Of a DNA stretch of 5,815 nt, positions 1 to 5,815 are shown piece after piece. The stretch comes from JBDIBB01 sp039812685 (GTDB lineage: Bacteria; Acidobacteriota; Vicinamibacteria; Vicinamibacterales; JAFNAJ01). Position numbers and translations under genes: made by a program. The notes beneath the pieces were generated by a model. That model did no database searches. It saw only the letters and a list, made by a program, of their open reading frames with translations, and was not told where the DNA came from. The DNA lies in the NCBI GenBank assembly GCA_039812685.1, contig JBDIBB010000209.1, positions 1 through 5,815 on the forward strand, written 5' to 3'. Every line of letters begins with the position of its first letter. Position 1 is the first letter of the stretch.

Positions 1-98
1 ATGAACTGGTCGCGCCTGGCCATGACACGCCTCATCCGGTCACACGCCCTGGAGTCGCCGGCGATCCGGCAGTGGGTGCGCCCAAGCGTAACCTCGAC

Positions 99-196
99 GG
101 TCGCCCAGCGACCAGATCATTCTTCCGGGAGCGTTGCCTGGGCGGCCTCGGTGCGCGCATTCCGCGCACGACCCGATCTGTCTGAAGGCAATCGGG
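99..196. repeat. Three small hairpins in the left intergenic region
   Basis: Three perfect inverted repeats sit close together: GGTCGC/GCGACC at 99-104 and 108-113 (3-nt loop), GTGCGCG/CGCGCAC at 151-157 and 163-169 (5-nt loop), and CCCGAT/ATCGGG at 172-177 and 191-196 (13-nt loop). The arms are unrelated in sequence, so this is not one repeat family. In GC-rich DNA some of these are expected by chance. I see no T-run after any of them. Confidence 0.35.
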
Positions 197-244
197 CGGA
201 CGGTCCTGGCAGGGCGTGGCGTTCGGGCGGCCCTGAAACACGAC

Positions 245-276
245 CGGCCGGCACCCCGCGACGGAAGTGCCGGCCG
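245..276 (-). terminator. Probable intrinsic terminator of the PIG-L deacetylase gene
   Basis: Positions 245-254 (CGGCCGGCAC) and 267-276 (GTGCCGGCCG) form a perfect 10-bp GC-rich stem with a 12-nt loop. It begins 59 nt after the deacetylase stop. On the minus strand the stem is followed by GTCGTGTTTCAGG, a short T-containing tail. ACACG and CGTGT on the outer flanks could extend the stem across a bulge. Position, orientation and stem strength fit a terminator; the tail is weak. Confidence 0.55.
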
Positions 277-335
277 TGTGTCCTCATCGGCCGCGACGGA
301 GGCCGCGGCGCCGGGTGCGTTTCCCAACGGGGGCG

Positions 336-3041
336 CTACGGGGCCGCCGACTCCTTCACCCCGGGCGCCTTGCCGAGGCTGATCAGGTTCGCCATCAGCG
401 TGTAGGCGCCGTCGGTGCCCGCCGGCAACTGCCGCCAGAGGCCCAGCCCGACGTAGATCCAGCGTCCCTGACCGACCTTCGCCTCGACGAGGACACCCCG
501 CTTCGGGCCCTTGTTGTAGTCGAAGGGATCCTCCGTCTCGAGCAGGTCCACGTACTTCGGATCGCGCTCGCCGAGGAAATAGAGGCCGCGCTCCTGCACC
601 CAGTTGGCCCACGTGGCGTCGGTGATCCTGTTCGGCGTGTTGAACACGGGGTGGTCCGGCGCGAGGATGCGAATGGGCGCCGTCTCCTCCGTGACGCGAC
701 CCGATCCCACCTTGACGGGGTACGGCCCGTACTGCGCCGCGTTGAACCCGAGCTTGTTGTAGTTGACGATCACGGTGCCGCCGGCGGCGGCGTAGTCGAG
801 CAGCCGCTGGTTGTTGGCGCGCAGATCCTCGCGGCGCTCGTAGGCCCGCACGCCGGTCATCACCACGTCGTAGCGCGAGAGGTCGCCCCACGCCAGCGCG
901 TCGGCGTCCAGTAGCTCCACCTTCGCCCCGAGCTGCACGAGCGCCTGCGGCACCTCGTCACCCACGCCCATCACGTAGCCGATGGTCAGGTGCGGCGCCG
1001 TCCTCACGTCGAGGGCGCGGACGGCCACCTCGGCGGGCTTCACGACATGCCGGCGGTGGATGTGCGGATACTCGACCACCTGTACGGTCTGGTCGTAGGT
1101 GAGGCCGGCGCTGGTCGCCTTCGCCTTGATCGTGGCATGGCCGGGCCGGGCCTGCGCCGAGGCGGTCACGGTGAACCGCACGGTGACGCGCTCGTCCTCC
1201 CGCGCGAACTTCACGGGCGCGCTGACGGGCGTCACGCTCCAGCCCGCCGGGACGTCGAGCGTCGTCACGGCCTGGGCGGCGCCCTTGGTGCCGTTGGTCA
1301 CCGTCACCCGAATCTCCCGTGTGGCGGGGGTTGCGGCCGCCCGCGCGGGCACGGGCACGGCGCCGATCGGGAAGACGGCGATCGCGGGATCCACCGCGAC
1401 GGCAAAGGCCGGCACCACCTGCAGTTCCATGCGCTTCTCGCCCTCGAACAGGCTGGTCCCATAGCGGTAGTTCACGGGGACGTCGAAGGCCACCGCCTGA
1501 CCCGAGGCCACCAGGTCGTAGGTCACGCGGAACGGGGTGGGACGGGCGGGCACGCCGAAGGGCACCGTGGGATCGAAGTCGTATCGCTTGCTGTCGGCGC
1601 GCGGCGTGAAATAGGGCGTGCTGAACCGCTCGTCGGCGGGCACGGTGAGCGTCGCGTCGCAGGCCCAGGCCCTGTTCGACACGGTGGTCCCGGCCTCGCA
1701 GGCGGCCTGTCCGGAGAAGCCGGCGATGCGCGCCGCCTTCACCTCGACGGTCTCTCCACCACGGTTGGCGACGCGCAGCGTCAGCTTGACGGGCTGTCCC
1801 GGCACCACCACCCCATCGTCGGCAAGGGCCTCGACGCGCACGCCGTGCGCGGCGAGCAGGGCCTGCTCGAACTGGCGCTGCTTCTGCGCGAGGCGGAACT
1901 CCACCTCGAAGCGGCCGGTCTCGTCGAGACCCATGGCGCCGAGCCTGCCGATCAGGTCGCGCGTGGCCGCAAGGCCGCGGGCGAGCGGCGCGGCCGCGGC
2001 GGCCACGCCCTGCCCGTCGAGGGCCGCCTTCGCCGCGTCCACCTCGCTGGCAATCGCGTCCACGCCGGCCTTCAGCGCGGCCGGCGGGTTGGCGCCGGCG
2101 TAACCCGGCAGGTTCCGGAAGCTCACGTCCACGCCCTCGAAGAGCGAGGTCTCGTCGCTCTCCAGGCTGCCGGGCACCACGCTGTCGATCAGCTTGTAGC
2201 GGACGATGGCGTCCTGGCCGGGGAGCATGAGCAGTTGGCTCATGCCCTGGCACTTGTGCATGCTGCGCGCCTCGGCACCGACCTCGGCGTAGGTGCGGCC
2301 CAGCAGCGGATCGTAGCTGGCCGAGCCGACCGTCACGATGCGCTCGCCGGCCGGGATGGGCGCCTGCGGCTGGTTGCCCATCTGCATGAACCGATAGGTG
2401 ACGTACACCTTCTTCGCCTGCCAGGGCCTCAGGCCCTCCCTGATCTGCTCCGGGAACTTCGTCGGGTCGGCCGCGGCACGGAAGGCCTCGACGGTGAGCT
2501 TGGACGTCGTCTGGTGGTGCTGGCCGCCGCCGTCACCGCCCCAGATGAAGCCGGTGATCACGTCGGGCCGCACCGTGCGGATCATGCGCACGAAGTCGGA
2601 GAGCGCCTCCTGGTGCCCCCATTTCTCGAGCGTCTCCTCGACGCTGAAGGAGTAGCCGAAATCGATGGATCGCCCGAAGAACTGCTCCGCGCCGTCGAAG
2701 CGGTGCGCGGCGGCGAGTTCCTCGGTGCGCAGGACGGCGAGATCCTCGAACAACTCGGGGCCGATCTCGTTCTGGCCGCCGTTGCCGCGCGTCTGCGTGA
2801 GCAGCACGGTGCGCATGCCCTGGCCGAAGCGCAGCGACGCGAGCAGGCCGTTGTTCTCGTCGTCAGGGTGGGCGGTGGTCATGAGGAACGTGCCCACCGA
2901 GTTGAGCTGGCGGAGCAGCAGGCCGACGGCCTCCTCGCCCTGCTGGTCGGTCACCGGCGTGACGCGCATCTGGCCGCCGGTTGGAACCGACACGGAAACG
3001 CCCGCCACGAGGACGAGCGCGAACGCGAGTCGCTTCATCAT
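336..3041 (-). CDS. Secreted multi-domain PIG-L (LmbE-like) family deacetylase
   Basis: Predicted exported zinc-dependent N-deacetylase of the PIG-L/LmbE family, which removes acyl groups from N-acetyl sugars or similar conjugates; the substrate cannot be read from sequence. Numbering from the chosen start (901 aa): residues 1-23 form a signal peptide (MMKR, then a hydrophobic stretch) with no lipobox Cys. The PIG-L domain spans about 30-280, with the metal-binding motif AHPDDE at 57-62, an R-x-x-E pair at 105/108 and a second His site, GGGQHHQT, near 171-178. A helical Ala-rich linker covers about 321-400. A CARDB/NEW3-like beta domain follows at about 400-460 (Cys448 and Cys461), then a clearer NEW3-like domain at about 573-655. 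The C-terminus, about 683-890, resembles a class I glutamine-amidotransferase/ThuA-like fold but has no Cys at all. The reading frame opens 63 nt further upstream at 3104, but that ATG lies in the stem of a strong hairpin and would put 21 polar residues before the signal peptide. The ATG at 3041 has a good ribosome binding site; the next codon (3038) is also ATG and is an alternative. The frame is intact. Confidence 0.9.
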   Translation of the reverse strand: MMKRLAFALVLVAGVSVSVPTGGQMRVTPVTDQQGEEAVGLLLRQLNSVGTFLMTTAHPDDENNGLLASLRFGQGMRTVLLTQTRGNGGQNEIGPELFEDLAVLRTEELAAAHRFDGAEQFFGRSIDFGYSFSVEETLEKWGHQEALSDFVRMIRTVRPDVITGFIWGGDGGGQHHQTTSKLTVEAFRAAADPTKFPEQIREGLRPWQAKKVYVTYRFMQMGNQPQAPIPAGERIVTVGSASYDPLLGRTYAEVGAEARSMHKCQGMSQLLMLPGQDAIVRYKLIDSVVPGSLESDETSLFEGVDVSFRNLPGYAGANPPAALKAGVDAIASEVDAAKAALDGQGVAAAAAPLARGLAATRDLIGRLGAMGLDETGRFEVEFRLAQKQRQFEQALLAAHGVRVEALADDGVVVPGQPVKLTLRVANRGGETVEVKAARIAGFSGQAACEAGTTVSNRAWACDATLTVPADERFSTPYFTPRADSKRYDFDPTVPFGVPARPTPFRVTYDLVASGQAVAFDVPVNYRYGTSLFEGEKRMELQVVPAFAVAVDPAIAVFPIGAVPVPARAAATPATREIRVTVTNGTKGAAQAVTTLDVPAGWSVTPVSAPVKFAREDERVTVRFTVTASAQARPGHATIKAKATSAGLTYDQTVQVVEYPHIHRRHVVKPAEVAVRALDVRTAPHLTIGYVMGVGDEVPQALVQLGAKVELLDADALAWGDLSRYDVVMTGVRAYERREDLRANNQRLLDYAAAGGTVIVNYNKLGFNAAQYGPYPVKVGSGRVTEETAPIRILAPDHPVFNTPNRITDATWANWVQERGLYFLGERDPKYVDLLETEDPFDYNKGPKRGVLVEAKVGQGRWIYVGLGLWRQLPAGTDGAYTLMANLISLGKAPGVKESAAP

Positions 3042-3050
3042 GAGTGCGAA

Positions 3051-3056
3051 CCTCTC
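3051..3056 (-). promoter_or_regulatory. Ribosome binding site of the PIG-L deacetylase gene
   Basis: The minus strand reads GAGAGG here, 9 nt before the ATG at 3041 and 12 nt before the second ATG at 3038. The match to the anti-Shine-Dalgarno sequence is partial (GAGG core), but the spacing is good. This site decides the start: translation from the signal-peptide Met rather than from the upstream ATG at 3104. Confidence 0.6.
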
Positions 3057-3101
3057 GATCAGAATTGAGCAGTCTCTGGTAGTGCTGAACTCCACAAACG
3101 A

Positions 3102-3136
3102 CACGAGGCGGCCCGGGATGTCCGGGCCGCCTCGTG
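3102..3136 (-). terminator. Perfect 15-bp hairpin, probable intrinsic terminator after the receptor gene
   Basis: Positions 3102-3116 and 3122-3136 are perfect inverted complements (CACGAGGCGGCCCGG and its complement) with a 5-nt loop at 3117-3121. On the minus strand the stem is followed by TCGTTTGTGG, a short, imperfect U-rich tail. On the plus strand the bases after the stem (GTCTTGCCTC) are no better. It lies 153 nt after the receptor stop and 60 nt before the deacetylase start. The simplest reading is a rho-independent terminator separating the two genes. A weak tail leaves open an attenuator or an mRNA-stabilising stem in a shared transcript. Confidence 0.65.
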
Positions 3137-3230
3137 GTCTTGCCTCACAAATCGCGCCCGTGCACGACTTCTCCGGCTCGAGTGGCTATCGACTTGGGAC
3201 CCGAGACCCGTGGCCCCGGTGAACAGGAAT

Positions 3231-3251
3231 CCAAGCCCCAAGCCTCAAGCC
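3231..3251. repeat. Three tandem copies of a 7-bp unit
   Basis: CCAAGCC, CCAAGCC and TCAAGCC lie end to end; only the first base of the third copy differs. The last copy overlaps the first arm of the adjacent hairpin. It is short enough to be replication slippage, and no function is apparent. Confidence 0.55.
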
Positions 3252-3289
3252 GCGGTGCCCGCGGCTGCTCAACCCAGCCGAGCCGCGGG
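3248..3289 (-). other. GC-rich inverted-repeat cluster just after the receptor stop codon
   Basis: The octamer AGCCGCGG occurs at 3248-3255 and 3281-3288, with its complement CCGCGGCT at 3259-3266. The middle copy can pair with the first (8-bp stem, 3-nt loop) or with the last (9 bp, 3258-3266 with 3281-3289, 14-nt loop). A third option pairs CGGCTG at 3262-3267 with CAGCCG at 3275-3280. These are mutually exclusive. The 3248-3266 hairpin is followed on the minus strand by a TTG-rich but not T-run sequence, so it is only a poor terminator candidate. It may act as a 3'-end stabilising structure for the receptor mRNA. Confidence 0.5.
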
Positions 3290-5815
3290 TCAGAAGGTCA
3301 CTCGGAACCCGAGCTGCAGCTGGCGCTGCTCGTAGCCACCGGTCGCCGCGAAGTCGCCGCCCTTGGACGGGATGGCAACCAGCGGGTTGCCGAGGGTGTC
3401 GACGGCCACGACGCTGTTCACGCCGCTGGTCTGCACGGTGTTGAACAGGTTCTTCACCTCGGCGGTGAACTGCACGTCCACCGTGGAGTGCAGCGGGAAC
3501 TTGCGCGAGTAGCGGAAGTCGACGTTCTTGCGGCCCGGCAGGTTGAGCGAGTTGCGGCCCACGCCGTTCGGGCGGTCGCTGGCGGTGGCGTCGTTGTTCA
3601 GCTCGCGGTTGGCGCGCACGTTCACCGGGATCCCGCTGGCGAACTGCATGGCGATGCCGAACTGGTTGTTGTTGAGGATGGCGCCGGCGACGCCGTCCAC
3701 GTCGAAGGTCGGCTGCGCCACGATGCTGCCCGTGAAGGTGTGGCGCTGGTCGAGCACGTTGGGGCCCTTGTCGCGCTCGAGGTTGGTCATGTCGCTGCGG
3801 CCGGCATCTCCCTGCACCGACAGGCTGCCGGTAATGGGCGCCGTGTCACTGCTCTTGCCGAGCGTGTAGGCGAGGTCGAACTGGAAGCCCTTGCTGAAGC
3901 GGCGGGTCAGCGTGAGCATCATCGCCTTGTAGTCGCCCTCGCCAATCGCCTGGGTCATGTTGATCGCGTTGTAGCGCGGATCGACACGCGTGGCGGCCGA
4001 CACCGCCGTGCTGAACACCGGGCGGCCGTCGGGCAGCGTGCCGATGGGGCCGGTGAGGTTCACGTTGGTCACGACCGGCATGTTCCAGAACTTCACGTAG
4101 GAGAAGCCGACGCCGATGCCGTAGGTGTCGCCGATGGCGCGCTCGAACTGCGCATTGTTCTGCCAGCTGCGGGCCACCGCGAAGTTCGGGTCGACCGTCC
4201 AGGCGAGGTTGGGCTGCGCGCCAGAGCCGCCGGAGAGCACGTTGGGGAACGCAGGCGCGCCGGCGGTCGACGGCGAGAACGTTCCGGCCGCGCGGGCGTT
4301 GGTCCCGTCGTTCTGCAGCGCCAGCTCGTAGATGGCGTTCAGCGGCTGGTCGTACATCAGGCCGCTGTTGGCGCGGACCACCGTGCGCTGGTCGCTGGTG
4401 ACGTTCCACACCATGCCGACGCGCGGCTGGATGTTGTTGTTGTCCTTCTTGAAGCTGCGCGAGGTCTCCACCGGCGCGCTGCTCACCGCGTCGGGCGGCG
4501 AGTAGACGTCGTACCGCAGGCCGTAGAGCAGCTTCAGGTTGCGCGACAGCCGCCAGTCGTCCTGCGCGAACAGCGCCAGCATGTTCGTGTTGTAGTCGAG
4601 GCCGGGTTGACCAAAGTACTGCGTGAAGCTGGAGTAGCCGTACGGGTTGGCGCCGCTCTTGGCCGCCAGGTACGCAGCGACCGAGGGGAACGTATAGGAC
4701 TGGTACTGCGGCGTGGTCCGCGTGTCCTTCACGTTCTGGAAGCTGAACCCGACCTTGTAGGAGTGATCGCCGCTGATGAACGTCAGGTTGTCGACGACCT
4801 GGAAGATCTTCTGCGTGAAACCAAAGCCCGCGTCCGATGCCGACGCGATCGGTCCGCCCATGTTGGCGACGCCCGAGATGTTGATCGCCGGTCCCGTCCC
4901 GGCCTGGGACCCGGGCGTGCGGCCCTGCTCGCGCGTCGCATACTGCACGCGCAGCTCGTTCAGCAGGTTGGTGCCGAACGTGCTCACCAGCTGCGTGGCG
5001 AAGGAGTGCTGCCGATCGGTGAAGTCGGTGCCGCGCTGAACCGACGTGAGGCCGCCGCCGACGTTGTTCGTGATGAAGTTGTCGAAGAAGATGTACCGCA
5101 CCGTCAGTCGGTTGGTGCCGGTCAGCTGATGATCGACCTTGCCGATGAAGAACTTGGTGTCACCGACCGCGGGCATGTACCCGGGCTCGTTGAGCCCCAG
5201 CACCGCCTGGTTGGCGGCCGAGATCGTGATGACGCGGCCACCCGACAGGTCGCGCTTCGTCCGCTCGAACCCGCCGAAGAAGTGCGTCTTGTCCTTCACG
5301 ATCGGACCGCCGAGATCCACGGTGAACAGGTCGACCTTCACCGGCGGCTTGGCCCGGCCCGCCGGCGCGAAGAACGGCATCGACGCAAACGCGTCGCGCT
5401 GGAACCGGTAGCTGCCCTGCCCCTTCACGCGGTTGGTGCCCGACGGCGTGATCGCGTTGTAGATCAGACCCATCGTCTGGCCGAACTCGGGCGCGTAGCC
5501 CGTGGTGACGATCTTCACCTCACGAATCATCACCTCCGACATCGGCATCTGCCGCAGGCCGGCGCGGTCCTTCTGCGTGTTGTCGTTGCCGTCGATCTGG
5601 TAGTTGACGCGCAGCAGCGCGCCGTTGGCCGTGATGCGCGGCACGCCGAACTCCTGCGTCTCGAAGCCGACGACGCCCGGCTGCAGCAGCGCGAAGTTGT
5701 AGGGATTGCGCGAGGTGAGCGGCAGCTCCTTGATCTCGCGCTCGTCGAGCGTGCGGCCCTGGTCGATGCGCCCCACGTCGACCACCGGCGTCTCGGCCGT
5801 GACCGACACCACCTC
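3290..5815 (-). CDS. TonB-dependent receptor, Oar-like outer-membrane protein (5' end missing)
   Basis: Outer-membrane beta-barrel receptor powered by the TonB system; it binds and imports a large ligand, identity unknown. The 841 visible residues (first complete codon Glu, 5815-5813) begin with EVVSVTAETPVVD, the usual junction between an N-terminal carboxypeptidase-regulatory-like domain and the plug. The signal peptide and roughly the first 100-150 residues are therefore missing. A GTG at 5812 is in frame but is internal, not a start. The plug covers about 1-128, with LPLTSRN near 31-37, QIDGNDNT at 73-80, and YAPEFGQTMG leading into AITPSGTN (107-128), matching the EFG...SGTN plug signature of this family. 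The barrel follows: LGGPIVKDKTHFFGGFE near 168-184, FAQDDWRLSRNLKLLYGLRY at 416-435, and NIQPRVG near 461. The protein ends in LGFRVTF, with the C-terminal Phe expected for a signal recognised by the Bam machinery. No frameshift is seen. The next gene in the same direction is the PIG-L deacetylase, 248 nt away. The family call is strong; the ligand is unknown. Confidence 0.93.
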   Translation of the reverse strand, partial: EVVSVTAETPVVDVGRIDQGRTLDEREIKELPLTSRNPYNFALLQPGVVGFETQEFGVPRITANGALLRVNYQIDGNDNTQKDRAGLRQMPMSEVMIREVKIVTTGYAPEFGQTMGLIYNAITPSGTNRVKGQGSYRFQRDAFASMPFFAPAGRAKPPVKVDLFTVDLGGPIVKDKTHFFGGFERTKRDLSGGRVITISAANQAVLGLNEPGYMPAVGDTKFFIGKVDHQLTGTNRLTVRYIFFDNFITNNVGGGLTSVQRGTDFTDRQHSFATQLVSTFGTNLLNELRVQYATREQGRTPGSQAGTGPAINISGVANMGGPIASASDAGFGFTQKIFQVVDNLTFISGDHSYKVGFSFQNVKDTRTTPQYQSYTFPSVAAYLAAKSGANPYGYSSFTQYFGQPGLDYNTNMLALFAQDDWRLSRNLKLLYGLRYDVYSPPDAVSSAPVETSRSFKKDNNNIQPRVGMVWNVTSDQRTVVRANSGLMYDQPLNAIYELALQNDGTNARAAGTFSPSTAGAPAFPNVLSGGSGAQPNLAWTVDPNFAVARSWQNNAQFERAIGDTYGIGVGFSYVKFWNMPVVTNVNLTGPIGTLPDGRPVFSTAVSAATRVDPRYNAINMTQAIGEGDYKAMMLTLTRRFSKGFQFDLAYTLGKSSDTAPITGSLSVQGDAGRSDMTNLERDKGPNVLDQRHTFTGSIVAQPTFDVDGVAGAILNNNQFGIAMQFASGIPVNVRANRELNNDATASDRPNGVGRNSLNLPGRKNVDFRYSRKFPLHSTVDVQFTAEVKNLFNTVQTSGVNSVVAVDTLGNPLVAIPSKGGDFAATGGYEQRQLQLGFRVTF

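Larger units (their letters stand above)
1..335. other. Intergenic region with no convincing gene
   Basis: This stretch follows the deacetylase stop. Open frames exist on both strands, but none shows a recognisable domain, a credible ribosome binding site or consistent GC-rich third positions. The plus-strand frame open from position 1 to 405 runs into the antisense of the deacetylase 3' end and looks like GC-rich background. The region holds a probable terminator (245-276) and a group of smaller hairpins (99-196). A gene on the minus strand could begin near 35 and leave the window, but only 11 full codons are visible. Confidence 0.5.

Noticed and set aside
1..35. Possible start of a minus-strand gene (MRRVMARRDQF) running off the left edge
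   Set aside because: Only 11 full codons are visible and the upstream purine-rich stretch is poorly spaced. It cannot be supported without the neighbouring sequence.
1..405. Plus-strand open frame of 134 codons beginning at the left edge
   Set aside because: It has no recognisable domain, starts at the window edge by chance, has mixed third positions and overlaps the antisense of the deacetylase 3' end.
958..2253. Minus-strand open frame of 431 codons
   Set aside because: It is an out-of-frame shadow of the deacetylase gene. The product is Arg-, Gly- and Ala-rich low-complexity sequence, while the other frame carries the AHPDDE motif and clear domains.
990..3068. Plus-strand open frame of 692 codons
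   Set aside because: It is antisense to the deacetylase gene along its whole length. Its product is rich in His, Arg, Gly and Ala with no domain, as expected for the opposite strand of a GC-rich gene.
3057..3101. Possible promoter of the deacetylase gene (TTCAGC, 17 nt, AATTCT on the minus strand)
   Set aside because: Each hexamer matches the sigma-70 consensus at only about half of its positions, which is not better than chance.
3137..3230. tRNA or small RNA gene in the intergenic region
   Set aside because: No cloverleaf, T-loop or CCA-end pattern was found; the only pairing is a very short GGG/CCC stem near 3197-3210.
3059..3241. Minus-strand 60-codon frame in the intergenic region
   Set aside because: It starts with TTG inside the 7-bp tandem repeat, has no clear ribosome binding site and its codons run through the 15-bp hairpin. 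The hairpin explains the sequence better than a peptide.
5810..5812. GTG as start codon of the TonB-dependent receptor
   Set aside because: The frame stays open to the window edge, and the protein there is already at the junction entering the plug, so this valine is internal and the true start is outside the window.

Overview
The window is about two thirds G+C. It carries two long genes, both read right to left (minus strand), with hairpin-rich intergenic DNA after each. The high GC content, an Oar-like TonB-dependent receptor with the typical plug and barrel signatures, and a large exported multi-domain PIG-L deacetylase together suggest an Acidobacteriota genome, perhaps Vicinamibacteria. 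This assignment comes from family resemblance alone; no marker gene is present.

Layout from right to left, in the direction of transcription. Positions 5815-3290 hold the last 841 codons of a TonB-dependent outer-membrane receptor. Its start, signal peptide and N-terminal regulatory-like domain lie outside the window. Positions 3289-3042 (248 nt) are non-coding. They hold a GC-rich inverted-repeat cluster just after the receptor stop, a 7-bp tandem triplet, a perfect 15-bp hairpin that looks like an intrinsic terminator, and the ribosome binding site of the next gene. Positions 3041-336 encode a secreted protein of about 901 residues: signal peptide, PIG-L (LmbE-like) zinc deacetylase domain, helical linker, beta-sandwich domains, and a C-terminal glutamine-amidotransferase-like domain without the usual cysteine. 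Positions 335-1 show no convincing gene, but include a probable terminator and three smaller hairpins.

The two proteins would act in the cell envelope. The receptor would import or bind a large ligand at the outer membrane, and the exported deacetylase could remove N-acyl groups from a sugar-containing substrate in the periplasm or outside. That they share a substrate is only an inference from adjacency. The strong hairpin between them suggests they are at least partly separate transcription units. I found no CRISPR array, tRNA, rRNA, insertion sequence or recognisable defence or biosynthetic system. The points most worth checking are the intergenic hairpins, the start site of the deacetylase and its unusual domain architecture.
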